Counted from the stretch's first letter, positions 1 to 11,797 are shown. The stretch is 64,000 bases of DNA from Taudactylus pleione (GCA_031769625.1 JAUIMM010000200.1:53032001-53096000), one strand, 5' to 3'. Notes: generated by a model not told the origin, from the sequence alone. A program made the numbers and translations.

Positions 1-480
1 AGGTGGCTTACTACTGGGGGCTTATTACAGGGGGCACCTAAGGGGGCTTACTACAGGGGCATTACAGGGGGCTTACTACTGGGGGCTTACTACTGGAGGC
101 ACTACAGGGGGCTTACTACTGGAGGCTCTACAGGGGACACTACTGGGGGCATTACAGGGGCCTTACTACTGGGGGCATTATATGGGGGCACTACAGGTGG
201 CATTACAGGGGCCTTACTACTGGGGGCATCAAATGGGGACACTACAGCAGCATTACTACTGGGGGCATCATATGGGGGCACTACAGGGGCCTTACTATTG
301 GGGGCACTACGGGGCCTTACTACTGGGTGCACTGCATAGGGGGACCACTACTGGAGGTACTGCATAGGGGGACCACTACTGGAGGCACTGCAGAGGGGGA
401 CCATTACTGGGGGGCACTACATAGGCGGGCACTGCATAGGGGGACCTCTACCGAGGGCACTGCATAGGGGGACCACTACT
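1..480. repeat. Degenerate short-unit minisatellite inside hAT element
   Basis: About 20-28-bp degenerate units alternate GGGGGCACTAC and TTACTACTGGGGGC motifs, with variants such as TGCATAGGGGGACCACTACT toward the right end. The array is continuous with the hAT-type terminus at 628 and runs off the left edge. Low-complexity open frames on both strands are artefacts of the unit. Confidence 0.85.
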
Positions 481-628
481 AGGGGCATTGTATAAAAGGA
501 ACTGCATGGGGGGGTGGCAGCTGGGGCTGGCATAGGTGCTGGGGGGAGTGGTACATTTTAAATTGGGGGGTCGGGGGTGGCACCAATTTATCTTGCCTCC
601 GGGCACCTGGGATGAAGTTACGCCACTG
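1..628 (-). mobile_element. hAT-type non-autonomous element, truncated by window edge
   Basis: On the minus strand the element starts at 628 with CAGTGGCGTAACTTCATCCC, the kind of CAG-GGCGTA terminus found at hAT transposon ends. It is followed by a C-rich stretch and then, from about 480 down to 1, by short tandem units. There is no transposase reading frame; the translated frames here come only from the repeat. The same terminus recurs at 3580. The second terminus and the 8-bp duplication lie outside the window. Confidence 0.6.
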
Positions 629-2120
629 CGCTGGTGAGTGTACTTGATACATTGTAGATAGTCTTGGAGTATAAGTAAATGTGCAGGGAAAACAGATGCA
701 GGTGAGTGAACTGGTTACACTGTAGAAACAATCACGGAAGATAATAAAAAACACAAAAAAATAGGCACTAGACTTCTCCAAAGTGCTAGCGGTAACAAAA
801 AAATTTATGTAGATACAGAAGTGTATAAGTTCTAATTTAGTATCTAATAACTTACAGCAGCCATCAGACTGGAGGAAACTGGACCCTCCAAAAATAAACT
901 AAACCAAAAACACACACTGACAGGCGCTGATACAGTTAAGTATTTAATATGCAAGTAAATAATTATCAAGATGTATACATGATTAAAAACACATGAAAAC
1001 TAATAGAAATTAAAATTATTTAAATTGGATAAAAATAAAATCATAAAGCATAAAATTGTAGCATAAGGAAACAACTAAAAAGATTATAGCAATTAATGTA
1101 CACAATTATGCCCTTCTCAGATTTACTCTAAAAACATACATTCATAAATTATAAGAACAAATACTTCAGCACTGAGCAATATTCAATATAGTAGCTAATT
1201 TTTCATATGCTGTAAGCCACACTTCATTTGTGATCCATGTCTTAAGTGGTAACAAGTATCAATTTTCGTTAGTTCCAAGGAAATAATGTTGCTAGAACAC
1301 AGATATTGATTTCCTCAGTAGATGATTAGTGCAACACAGTTCTAGTTATATATTTTAAATATTTTAAAGCTCTTCTTGTATCCAATTCCATTCACAGAAA
1401 AACATAATAGTCCCCCCTATATATCAGGGTTTTATTCTTTGGTATTCCCAGATCAGGTGGCTACTCTTTGGGTACACCACTCATAATCAAGTATAGACTG
1501 CAAAGCCGTTAGTTGTTTACAATGTGATATGCCGAAGGCAGAAAGACGTGTACACCAATTATGCATGCATGCTTTTTAAGGTATAACTCACGGTCCTGCC
1601 TGGATCCACTCTTCCTGCTGGGACTTTTCTCTTGGCTCTCTAGAAATACAGTGTCCATACATCAGTGCGGAAAGTTGAATCTGATACAGTCACCCGTCGG
1701 TGATCTTCAATTTCGGTGTAGTTAGCCAGTACTCAGTTTAGGCAGCCAGTGGTTCACTCATTCAGCTGGCAGTCTAACACTTCTAACACTTCTTTCTCTC
1801 TCTCTGAGATTTGTCATCACGATGTGTCGGAATCAGGCAAATCGTGTAAAATATCGCTAAATGCGTAGGCACCTTTAGGTAGCTGGTCATTGGATCAGAG
1901 AATCAGCTGAGTGACCGCAGGACTACCATTGGGAGAGACTAGTCAAGTGATGTGGACCAACATGGCTGTGCCCATGCCCGCCATCATGGGAACCAGCACA
2001 CATGCACGGAAGCCCTAGCAGACCCCAGGGAGAGTACTAAGCCATCATTCACCTCCACTCCCAGTGACTGAACACCTAAGCCCAAAGACGTTGGCGCGGA
2101 GGTGAGTAGCAGCCTGACAT
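629..2120. other. AT-rich stretch with no recognised gene
   Basis: I see no conserved reading frame, RNA gene or clear terminal repeats. The region is AT-rich up to about 1,400 and nearer average composition afterwards. Short open frames show no protein-family signal. Confidence 0.5.
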
Positions 2121-2121
2121 T

Positions 2122-2154
2122 GGGTTCCTGAGGACCGAGTTTGAGAACCTGTGG
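2122..2154. mobile_element. Orphan end of hAT-type MITE
   Basis: CCTGAGGACCGAGTTTGAGA followed by ACCTGTGG matches the right end of the complete small MITE at 21,658-21,866. No left end is recognisable nearby, so this is a truncated copy. Confidence 0.6.
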
Positions 2155-2589
2155 AATAATACAAAGAACATATTTACAGTGTAATGAGGGGAGAGTTACA
2201 GTGAGTAAGGGGTGAGACATGCTCCCAGCACTCAGACCCATCTCAATGTGTGCCTACCAGCCATTGACCTCATCGCATGTTACTGCTCACAACACCTGAA
2301 ATTACGAAAGAGTGACTTAAATGCAATCCAAAACATGTGAGATGCAGTTTTTAGATCTGAATTCCAAACTTGGCAAGGAGATTCGAGTTGGACCTCAGTT
2401 CTACAAGGAACCAGGAAGTTATCCGAGCCGAGACTCCGTTCAACTCAGAACTCATGTAAAAACTAGCTGGCCTAAACTTATTGTTATGTGTACGTACAGA
2501 CCATGAAGCATATACAAAGAGTGGCTATTAAATAACAAGAGGCTTTAATTTATGTTTAATTGTATTAAGTACATTTTAACTCTGTTCTC

Positions 2590-2875
2590 CTTCTATGTAC
2601 TCCCCTTCTGCATCCACACACCACTGCATTTTACATTGGTCAAAGTCACACTGTAGCTCATTATCTGTCAGCTGTCAGAATGGACTGGCATGGACTGGCG
2701 TTTTGACTCAGTATCGTACTGGAAGATCCATGTTTCATCTGAAGTAATAACTTTATCTAAAAAATGCAAATCCGCTTGAATTTGTTCCAAAATGTCTGCA
2801 CAAATTCACTTTCGATTTTCTCTCTGCTCAGCTTTATAATAGACAACATTGCAATGTATTCCTTATCTTGTGTCT
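2590..2875 (-). pseudogene. Mariner transposase remnant, catalytic and C-terminal parts
   Basis: Minus-strand translation gives a stretch with ITSDETWIFQYDTESKRQS, the block around the first catalytic aspartate of mariner transposases (family pattern GDETW followed by YDPETKRQS). It is followed after a short gap by VDAEGEYIEGEQS, resembling the family's C-terminal KC-x-EGDYVE block. In an intact protein these blocks lie some 150 or more residues apart; here they are about 30 codons apart, so the middle of the catalytic domain is deleted. Stop codons are present. An N-terminal mariner fragment on the same strand at 3585-3712 may be the other half of the same copy, separated by later insertions. 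Confidence 0.7.
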
Positions 2876-2969
2876 CTGGTATATGATAGGAGAGCTGTAT
2901 ACCTTTGCATGTGTACCAGGCACATTAACTGAAGAAGATCTATACACAACCCTAATGCACTACTGTCCA

Positions 2970-3118
2970 TGCGTGGTCTGAGTGGAGAGAGTCAGGGAGG
3001 ATCCAGAGGCAGTTTAAGAGAGGAAGGGGCCTGTGTGCCGAGCCCCCTCCTCTCCGGCAGTGCAGTAGACTCTGGCATTGTGCACCGCACACCTTGCACC
3101 ATTATAAATACGCCCCTG
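2970..3118 (-). mobile_element. Possible hAT-type terminus
   Basis: On the minus strand from 3118 the sequence begins CAGGGGCGTATTTATAATGG, resembling CAG-GGGCGTA hAT ends. The other end is not identified. It lies between the two mariner fragments and could be part of what separated them. Confidence 0.3.
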
Positions 3119-3334
3119 TACGGATCCCTGTTGCGGTCTGTAGCCCATAGGCAACAGCAACTAATTCCACTTTGAGATAGTGCTAGCTACCAGGGCCAGT
3201 CTCCGGAATGTAGATACATTCAAGGGTTTCTATAAATTTGAAGATATCTCTCGAAAAGGGTGTTTTTGGGGGATTACTAAATAGGCCTAATAGAAACAAA
3301 TTCACTTATTCTATATTAGTGTTTTTGTGCATGT

Positions 3335-3714
<380 letters not shown>

Positions 3715-3729
3715 CTAAGCATTTTTACA

Positions 3730-3998
3730 ACGCACCGGAAAAACATAACTTCTTCTATCATGTGTGACAGCAAACTATCTGTGTGAGAGGGGAGAAACTT
3801 GCGAAACCATTTTGGGATAGTCCAAGGTCAATGTTCCCCCGCTACCATTTGACTCACGCAGTATGGTTTGGTTGTTTACACCTGCCCTTTACCCTTATAT
3901 TTGATTTGGGAATTACTAGCATTTGCTGCCTATAGCTGGCTGTGTTGTGACTTTTCTCTTTATGTCTTCTGTGCCCCTTCCATTCTCAGTCTAACTTT
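3730..3998. other. No recognised feature
   Basis: Short unique stretch between the mariner fragment and the next MITE. Nothing was recognised in it. Confidence 0.4.
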
Positions 3999-4850
3999 GG
4001 GCCATATTCAATTAGATGCGAAAAGCCTTTTCGCCTGTTTTTTTTGCGAAAATTTTGCCTAAAAATTGTTCGCCTAATTCAATTCCAGGACAATTTCGCC
4101 TAAGCGGAAACTCGATGCATTAAATTCGCCAAAAAAGATTCTCCAATCAATAGTAGGGGAAAAGTGCAAAATCTTTATTTTGGGGTGCAAAAATGGGGAA
4201 ATGACTCAGAACCCTTGGGACAGCCCCCCAAAAGACAAATCTGCAGCAAAAAAAACTAAGAACACCCCAAAAAAGACATGTCATTTTTGGAGTGAAAATT
4301 TAAAAAGTGGGGGGACAAGAATAAAAACTACCGAAATAGGCTTCTGGGGGCTACAAGGATGGGTCAGGTGTTTTTGGGATTACAGGTGCATGCAGCAAGT
4401 GGATTTTTCACAATTTTAAAAAGTCCACTTTAGAGACATTGAAAATATACTAGTACCCATTTTCAAGTACCCCAAATTTGACTGGACTACTTATTTTCAC
4501 CAAAAAATACTGCTTAATGCTATTCTTCACCACTTTTACAAAGACGCTAATAGCAAGAAATTTACACAACTTAAGTACGCAAAATAGTTGTATTAGAGCT
4601 AATAGTACACATCTATATTTATTTCCTATGTTAGTGCATCTTTCTCTGGGGTACAGACTGATTTCCCCAATTCATTCAGTACTTTTCGCCTGTTCCGTAT
4701 TCACCTATTTCTGTATTCACCTGTTTTTCAATTGAATTAAGGGAAAAGCAGGGATGAGCATGGACTGATTTAGCCTCTGAAAAAGGCGAATGAGATGAAA
4801 AGTCGGACAGGCGATAATTTTCCAACTTTTCGCCTCTAATTAAATACCCT
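3999..4850. mobile_element. MITE with GGGCCATATTCAATTAGA termini
   Basis: The left end reads GGGCCATATTCAATTAGATG and the right end TCTAATTAAATACCCT, an imperfect terminal inverted repeat. Both flanks show a subterminal CGAAAAG/CTTTTCGC pair that is also inverted. The interior is AT-rich and non-coding. A shorter element with a related terminus (GGGCCGTATTCAATT) lies at 48,324-48,636. Confidence 0.6.
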
Positions 4851-4869
4851 TCTTTGTGAGAAGCCACAA

Positions 4870-5140
4870 ATAATCAGAACACAGCAGGAATTAGATGAAC
4901 AAACATCTGTAAAACCTAGGTACAAAGCCATTGATGGTGGTAAACCATATTTGCCAACTCTCCATGATTGTCAGGGAGACTTCCTGAAATAGTAGCAATC
5001 TCCCTGACTTCCTGAGAAGTCTAGCAATATCTCTAATTTCACCTTACCCCCATTATAGAGCTGTTATATAAAAGAAAAAACAGAGATATATACATTAAAA
5101 TGCTAACATTAGTATCATTTCCCTGCATTGGTTATAAGGC
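4870..5140. other. No recognised feature
   Basis: Unique AT-rich sequence. I saw no gene or repeat structure. Confidence 0.4.
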
Positions 5141-5144
5141 ACAA

Positions 5145-5245
5145 TGGAGCTCATTCAGACCCGCTCGCTAAGATGCATACTCTCGCTGCTGCCGATGGTA
5201 TGCATTGTGCGCATGTGTATGCATCGCAGTGCGCATGCACATACA
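5145..5245. mobile_element. Fragment of Harbinger-like MITE
   Basis: Begins CTCATTCAGACCCGCTCGCT, matching the termini of the 20,350 and 21,096 elements, followed by alternating purine/pyrimidine GCGCATGTGTATGCAT motifs. The other end is missing. PLE1 starts shortly after it. Confidence 0.5.
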
Positions 5246-5282
5246 CCCATTGAAATAAAAATAATTACATTTTAATTAGTGC

Positions 5283-6696
5283 GGACATCTCTACCTTATA
5301 TACGATAATCGATAAGGATCAAGGTTTGAGAGCAGTGTCCCACTTTTTAGACTTATCTGATCTGACATCATTAGTGAAAGAATTTGTTTTAGAAAGTATC
5401 CAATTCATTTTAATCAACAATTATTTTTATTTCAATGGGTGTTTTTATTTACAACAAGTTGGGACAGCCATGGGCACCAGGTTTGCCCCCAGCTATGCCA
5501 ATCTATTTATGGCATTCTGGGAAGAAAGATCAATTTTTACGGAATGACCAGCTGGGGGTAGACCTAGTGTACTGGCAATGTTTTCTAGATTGTTTTATTC
5601 ATATGGAAAGGTACGAGGAGAAATTGGTTTTATTTTGTCAGTCTTTGAATGACAATGATTTTAACAATAAGTTAACTTTTTCTATAAGCAAGGAAGAGAT
5701 TGTTTTTCTAGATTTAAATATCTATGTGAAAAATGGAGTCTTGCTTACCAAAACTTATAGAAAGAATACTGACTCCAATAGCTATATAATGAGGGACAGT
5801 CAACATCATGAAAACTGGCTTGAGGGGATTCTGTACAGCCAGTATTTAAGAGTAAAGCGTAATTGCACTGAGCAAGAAGTGTGTGACTCACAGCTTAATG
5901 AAATGACAGATCGTTTCTTAGACAAAGGTTATAGTAAAGACTGAAGAAAGCTCAGGAAAGACTAAGTACTATAAGTAGGAATGATTTTTTAGTGAAGAGG
6001 ACTAACAATAAAGAAGAAAATGACACCAATAGATTTGAATGGCCCTTTATAAATAGCTATAATTCCCAGTATAAGGAGATTGAGGTGGCATTTAAGAAAC
6101 ACTGGAAGATTTTAAAACAAGACCCTGTGATCAGTGACAGAATACCAAGTAAACCATCATTCATTAATAAAAAGGCACCTTCGTTGAAGGACAAATTAGT
6201 GAGAAGTTCATTGGATACCAAGAAAAGAGGTAGTAGTAGAAGTTTGGGTTTCCATAGGTGCAGAATCTGCAACATGTGCAGAACAGTCAAAGGCCAGTCT
6301 AAAATAACAAATTTGCATGTAAAAGGTACTGATTATCCTATTAAAGAATTCATTACCTGTAACTCGAAAAATGTTATTTATGGATTAGAATGTAGATGTG
6401 GCCTAATATATATAGGCAAAACAAGCCGTAATTTGAAAAAAAGACTTGTAGAGCATATATATAATATTAAAAAGGGCTTGGAGACCCACAATGTGTCAGC
6501 ACATCTTAAACTAGCTCACAAGTCCAACCCATGCCAGTTAAAATCTTTTGGGGGGATCCAGCAGATAAATCCAATATGGAGAAATAAAGATTTGGAAGTG
6601 AGACTTTCCAAATCTGAGATGAGATGGATCCATAAACTAAAAACCCTTGTACCTGGTGGATTAAACGGAGAGTTTGAGCTCAAATGGTTTTTATGA
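5283..6696 (+). pseudogene. Penelope-type reverse transcriptase / GIY-YIG endonuclease, inactivated
   Basis: The RT portion starts at STLYTIIDKDQG (cf. the family's SLYTxIPHxxG) and includes FNGCFYLQQVGTAMGTRFAP with SYANLFM, a strongly conserved Penelope RT block. A frame change near 5540 leads into a region where the usual RYIDD catalytic box has decayed to VYWQCFLDC, so polymerase activity is lost. A second frame change near 5940 leads to the C-terminal half: a Cys-rich linker (CRICNMC) and a GIY-YIG-type nuclease with CGLIYIGKTSRNLKKR and ending near KTLVPGGLNGEFELK. The related but intact PLE2 frame (16,592-17,971, minus) shows what the active boxes look like. Confidence 0.88.
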
Positions 6697-6699
6697 TTT

Positions 6700-7250
6700 G
6701 CCATAAGTATTGAATCCTATTACGTAATCAACTTCTCTTATATTTTATGATTATTTAAAAAGTGGGTATGCCTATTTTATATTATTTTTAATAACTCCTC
6801 CTGAACACCATGTTTTATGAATATTTTAATATTTTTGATGTTTTATTTATTTTTATTCATATTTCCTCCTTTAAATGTATCCTTTTCTGTGTTTTTCTTT
6901 TAATATTGATATAACGTACTTTTATCGTGACTTTGCAATGGAAACTCATCTAAAATGGCCATTTCCGGTCTTTGGAACGCATCTTCACACCGGTATGACA
7001 TATCCGGCGCACCGAACATCCCTTTCTGAGGACATCAGCCAATTACCGGAAGTGCATCATAGCGCCGGAATTGCGCAGGATGCATTGAAATGACAACTTC
7101 CAGCAAAAGGAACGCATCAGAGCAGGAACGCTGCTCTTACCCTCACCATGCTACTTCCGGGGAAGGAGTGGCTTTTGAAAAGAGCAGGAAGTGCTCTTAA
7201 TGGGGGGAGGTTTAGAGGCCATTAAGGAGGGTATTTTAACCCTGTTAGGA
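6700..7250 (+). other. PLE1 non-coding 3' region
   Basis: No open frame of interest. It changes from AT-rich to GC-rich with several CCGG and GGAAG repeats (6,950-7,200), then reaches the hammerhead-like motif. In Penelope-like elements this corresponds to the terminal pLTR region. Confidence 0.5.
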
Positions 7251-7261
7251 AATCACCACCA

Positions 7262-7303
7262 CGCTTCTGATGAAGGACAACAAAGTTCGAAACGCGTAAA
7301 GTG
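7262..7303 (+). ncRNA. Hammerhead-ribozyme-like motif of PLE1
   Basis: A canonical CTGATGA core box (7267-7273) is followed by a 4-bp stem II (GGAC 7275-7278 with GTTC 7285-7288, one G-U pair) and the GAAA box (7289-7292). The self-complementary ACGCGT then ends in the cleavage triplet GTA (7296-7298). Stem I can form from CGCTT (7262-7266) and AAGTG (7299-7303). Stem III is a palindrome without a loop, so it could pair only between two copies. Hammerheads in Penelope-like elements are established knowledge; activity here is not shown. Confidence 0.65.
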
Positions 7304-7789
7304 GGTGCGTGCTGGGACAATTTGGACTGTGGACCGGAAGACATAGCAAGAAGTTGGTGGGTGTCCAGGATCCCCCAACCCTCTGCCTATATCATCTAGA
7401 AGTCCCCTTGTATCCATTCCCCAAAACCCCAAAGTGTTTATGCATCTTATGCTGAATGTTTTTTAAACCGAATGTGAGTGTAATCATCTATTACATTTGG
7501 TTTTATTGTGCACCAAATGGTGTTGCACTATGATATCTTGTTCTCTTGTTTGAGAGGAACATCATTAAGAATTCGGGGTATTGATGGAATAACCCTGAAG
7601 GTGAAGGAAGGAATTATATCCTTGGAACATAACCTTTGGAGCTATTTACGAACCTTTTTGGTGGACTTATCTTTATTTAAAGTAAGAGACTGGTTGTATA
7701 TTTTATCAATTTTGAGAACACTTACAGCGCCGGAGTGGAACTCATATTTCTATATTATTTGTACTTAAGGGAAATTTAAGAGTCCCCTT

Positions 7790-8040
7790 GAGTTCCTACT
7801 GGCTGCAGTATCTGCGCAAATCAAGAACTATCTGTATTTATATTAGGGGTGATATGTAAATGTTTGCATTCGCATTCTAACATAAGGACGCCCACTTCCC
7901 CTTACTCACATCCGTATACTTTGGCAACATAGCAAAATAATTGGTAATATTGAGTAACATCGGACCCATACGCACAGTTAAGGCAGGTCAGACCTCACTC
8001 AGGAATTGTTTACTTTAGCAACGCTATGAGACCTTAAGCT
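7790..8040. other. No recognised feature
   Basis: Unique sequence between PLE1 and the next MITE fragment. Confidence 0.4.
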
Positions 8041-8304
8041 GTGTATGGTATCGCAGTGGATAATTTATGCACATCCCTGCAACGCCGTTGCAGCGCAATG
8101 GCACGCCTGCATTCGCCCGACCACCTCCCCATCACCTTCCACACACGGCACTTCCTGTCAATCACTGGGTCTGCATGGTCACTGCGATCCCAGTCCCAAT
8201 TGCAGTGGCCAGGTTGCCTGCACGCACTGCGGTGCATGCGCAGTACGCAACAATCAGCCGATTTCGTGCGAATAAGCAACTGCGATCCTTGCTGAATCAG
8301 GGCC
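8040..8304. mobile_element. Harbinger-like MITE fragment with palindromes
   Basis: The right end CTGAATCAGGGCC is the inverted terminus of the GGGCCTGATTCAG family. The interior holds small palindromes such as GCAACGCCGTTGC and TGCGGTGCATGCGCA. The left terminus is not recognisable. Overlapping open frames on both strands are shadows of this GC-rich palindromic sequence. Confidence 0.5.
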
Positions 8305-8665
8305 AGAGACCACAAAGTGGGCTATATCTCACCTAAATCAGAACAGGTGAGAGGCAAGAGTCAAAACTGTATAGACTATAGAGATGATCTTTACTACGAA
8401 ATTATTTTTCACCTGTGTGCTCCACCATACCGAACCTCTTAGGGTGTTCAGGAGCTGCAAGTCCCGGCAGAGGATGGCTTGCTGGAATTTGTAGTTTCAC
8501 AAAGTTGTGTATATACAGTATGTACATTACATATAAAACACATTTTGCATTGAAAATGCTGTCTATGACAGATCAACAAAGGTAAACCTAAAAGTAAATG
8601 GGTATATACAAATGTGTAAAGATTATTGTCGAAAAGGTTCACCAACATCCAATCTAATGGTCTAA

Positions 8666-9552
8666 GGGCTCTATTTATTAACATTATTTTTACTAAAATA
8701 AAGTGAAAACGGGTGTTTTCACACCCTTTTCACATTATTTTAATATCACCTAAAGTTACTAAAGGGCAATTGGAGTAGAATTCGTAAAATTCTACTCCAA
8801 TCCCTAGTTATCACTTATTTTTTGTAAGCAGATCGCATTTCCCATAATTGTAATGGGAAATGTGATCTGGCCAAAGTTACTAAAACTAAATTGTGAAAAA
8901 ATACCGGGGAAAGTCCTGTGATAATAACGCCACCTGAAGGTGGCGTTATCCACGGTCTTCCCTGGTTACCGGACTCCTGCTCTGCTCTAACAGGCAGAGC
9001 AGAGGCCGGAGCTGGCCCCAGTGATCAGCTGTGGGGTCTAAACAGACCACACGCTAATACACTGCAAAAAAAAATAAAAATAAATAACTTACCAGAATCC
9101 AGGGACCGGAGACCGGGGCTCCGGTGATGTCCTCCCTCCGGTCAGCTGGTATCCCATCCTGCACTGGGACCCGGGTATCAGCTGACTGTGTCCCAGTGCA
9201 GGATGGGATGTCAGCTGACCGGAGCCACGGAGGACATCACCAGAGGACCGAACACCGGACATAAGTGTAATTAAGGGAGGGGGGGTCGCGGAGGGAAGGG
9301 GAAGATTCACGGAGGGGGGGTCGCGATCGCGGGGGGGCTTAGCGGCGGCCCGTTGGCGAGGGCGCGGGCACTTGTCATGGTATTTTTTGCGAAAATACAG
9401 TGATAAGTTTAAGGAGGGGATTCGCAGGGACAGAGCTTTATCAAAAACTCTGTCCCTGCAAGGGATTTTTAGTAAATCCCTGTGATTTTGCCTGAATGGT
9501 AATATCACACTACAATCTGCATTCAAAATGCGGTTTGTAGTAAATAGAGCCC
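8666..9552 (+). mobile_element. Palindrome-chain MITE family B, copy 1
   Basis: The ends read GGGCTCTATTTATTAA and TAGTAAATAGAGCCC, flanked by TAA on both sides (8663-8665 and 9553-9555), a Harbinger-like 3-bp duplication. The interior is a run of hairpins: GTGAAAACGGGTGTTTTCAC, TTGGAGTAGAATTC with its inverse, CACATTTCCC pairs, AACGCCACCTGAAGGTGGCG, a large pair around GACCGGAG, and near the right end an inverted repeat of TCAGGGACAGAG. A second copy lies inverted at 48,874-49,800. Confidence 0.8.
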
Positions 9553-9559
9553 TAAGAAG

Positions 9560-9979
9560 TAAAGGACAAATGCTTCTACATAGTACAGGTTATGTTGCTG
9601 CAACATGACAAACGCATATACAGTACAATATACTATAATCACATATGTAGTGTTTGATTTCAGCTCAGACTTTACCTGCACACACTAAACCTCAGTGTGG
9701 GAGGTTTTTACTAAGACTACACATTTCAGAGTGTTTTTTGTAAAAACAATTCATGTCATCATCTGCTAAACTTCTTTTAGTTTACACACACACACAACGT
9801 TTTAAAAGAATAGGTGAAAAACAAAGATAAGTAAAAAATGTTTAATAGTTAAATACTAATACCGATAGTGTTATTTCAGTGAATGCTTGTTTATAGTGTT
9901 TGGCCTGCTTAATATAAAATGCTAAATATAACTGGAAGAGGTGCCTGGTGCTGAAAACAATATTAGTGTATATATATAT
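9560..9979. other. No recognised feature
   Basis: AT-rich sequence with a short CA run near 9785. No gene was seen. Confidence 0.4.
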
Positions 9980-10227
9980 TAGAGATGAGGTTATAATAAT
10001 AAAAAAAATTCTATATATATTTTTTTTGTGCTGTACCGCAGTGTACTATATTATTGTTTTTTGTTTTTTTTACTGTGACGCTGCTGGTCAGACTGCAGTG
10101 TAATATTCATACACATATTGTTTGTGACACTGTAAGTGGTAGCGCAGTGTATAATAAGTATTGTCACACTGTAAGAGGAAAATGCAGTGTATTCGTTAAT
10201 AATATTGTGACACTAAAGTAATCTAAT

Positions 10228-10452
10228 AGAGCCGAAAGCTCACTGGGGCTTGCGGGAACGAGACCCTACCACAAGGGTCTCGTCGCAAGCCGCGATGGTC
10301 GAGACCATCGCGACCATCACCTGGCCGCTCGCAATAGCTGTGGGTGGTCACCCACAGCTAAGCGAGCGGCCAGGAGGCTGCACAAAAAAAAAAAACGCCC
10401 TGATTCAGAGCGAACGCTCTTTCAGAGCATCCGGCTCTGAATCAGGCCCAGT
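10228..10452. mobile_element. Palindrome-chain MITE family A, partial copy
   Basis: Hairpins in series: GAGACCCTACCACAAGGGTC with its arms, CGCGATGGTCGAGACCATCG, CTGTGGGTGGTCACCCACAG inside a CCTGGCCGCTCGC arm pair, a poly-A spacer, then a CTGATTCAGAGCG pair ending in TGAATCAGGCCC. The outer left terminus is missing. Confidence 0.7.
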
Positions 10453-10571
10453 GTCCGTTGGGAAGAAAGACACAGCGTATGACTTAAACCTTAAATCTTG
10501 TGTTTGCTATGTTCAGCTTGTCCACATATCTGTGTTAAGCGACAGTGGGTACAACGGCATTTTGGAGGCCA

Positions 10572-11328
10572 CTAATTAAAAAAACTTAATGTCCCTGTAC
10601 AGGTTGTGAATTGCTTTTCTAGTGAAGTTGAATCTTGATGGAATTGGTAGCGGGGACACAGGACCTCAATTAACTGTCTGAAACCCACTGCATTATTGGC
10701 GGATATTGGATGCACATCTAATACCAGCATAGATGTCATGGCGTCAGTAATCCACTGTGCAACTGGGTGACTGCTGTCATACTTGCTCCCCCTTGCAAAG
10801 GATTGTTTAACAGTCAATTGTTTTTTTAACTACTACTAGTAGTCTTCCTGGTTCCCTTCTGGGATGAAAATCCACTCCCAGCAGCAGCAGACATAGCGCT
10901 CAAGGATTCTTCTTGGGCCAAGACTGATGTGAATGATTTAAATATTTTTTGTAAATGCTTTCCCTCCTCCCCTCCTCCCTCATAAATTTGCTTCGGAATC
11001 ACAAAAGTTAAATTAAATTTACTACTAATCAAATCTTCCTTTCCCTGCCTTCAACTACATACTCCAACTCCCTCAGGCCTCTTGAATAATAAAAACATTT
11101 ATTTCCTGATGTGCCATGTTGGAAGTTGAACTGCCACTGCTGCTGCAATCTTTGACATGCGGTTGCTGAATGCCAGAAATGTTTATGGCCACAGACAGCA
11201 TCTCCTGCATGCCCCTTTAATTTAAAAAAAATATTCTGAACCACCAAGTTGATGTTGTGGGCAAAACATGGGACATATTGTTCACCCTTGTTCTCCCCTC
11301 CTCCTTCATAAATTTGCTTCGGAATCAA
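10572..11328 (-). pseudogene. hAT transposase remnant
   Basis: Minus-strand pieces show hAT (ZBED/Ac-like) blocks. One is YVPCFAHNINLVVQN (family pattern PCFAHTLNLVVQ) with a following HSATACQRLQQQ (family H-ST-A-KL). Further downstream comes AQWITDAMTSMLVLDVHPIS with VGFRQLIEVLCPRY (family pattern I-LD-QP-S-VE-GF-L). Frames are broken by stops and by a direct duplication of about 165 bp (10,975-11,145 and 11,290-11,455). The pieces are not in the order an intact gene would have, and no activity is possible. Confidence 0.75.
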
Positions 11329-11455
11329 AACATGAAATTAAATTTACTACCAATCAACCCTTCCTGTCCCTGCCTTCAATACATACTCCAACTCCCTCAG
11401 GCCTCTTGATTAATGAAAACATGTTTCCTTATGTGCCATGTTGGAAGTTGAACTG
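10970..11455. repeat. Direct duplication inside hAT relic
   Basis: CATAAATTTGCTTCGGAATC and the next 150 bp, up to GCCATGTTGGAAGTTGAACT, occur twice about 315 bp apart, with small differences. The duplication is partial and belongs to the transposase remnant. Confidence 0.85.
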
Positions 11456-11792
11456 CCACGTGTTTGTGCTGCCTACTGCTGCCACTTAGCTTAGTCAGCC
11501 AGCTAGCTTGGTGCAAATTTTGGGCCTAAACCAGATGAAAACAGTATTGTGAGCTGTTAGGTGGTCAAAATTTACTGGAAATGAGGGGAAATTAATGTTA
11601 TTGAGGTTAATAATACTGTAGGAACAAACAAAAATAAAAATTATGTGATTTTAGCAGTTTTAAAAAAAATTTAAAAATACAGAACCAAAACCAAAACCCG
11701 CAAGGGGCGGTTTTGGCAAAACCAAATCCAGATCTAGAACACGAGAAGATACAGATCCAAAACCAAAACATGGAGGTCGGCACACATCCCTG

Positions 11793-11797
<5 letters not shown>

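Larger units (their letters stand above)
5283..7790 (+). mobile_element. PLE1: 5'-truncated Penelope-like element
   Basis: A reverse transcriptase remnant (5283-5944) is followed by a GIY-YIG endonuclease region (5941-6696) and about 1.1 kb of non-coding sequence ending in the hammerhead-like motif at 7262-7303. This order (RT, then GIY-YIG, then terminal repeat-like UTR) is that of Penelope-like retroelements. The 5' part of the RT is missing and the right boundary is approximate. Confidence 0.85.
9980..11793 (+). mobile_element. hAT relic, copy 1, internally rearranged
   Basis: The left end resembles TAGAGATGAGG and the right end is GCACACATCCCTGA, the type of unequal T/CAG-GGATG ends seen in amphibian hAT elements; hAT-B (12,843-15,519) has the same right-end sequence. 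The 340 bp before 11,793 align with 15,150-15,500 of hAT-B in the same orientation. The transposase remnant between (10,572-11,328) is on the opposite strand from that expected, so the middle has been inverted. A Harbinger-like MITE piece (10,228-10,452) sits inside. Confidence 0.6.
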
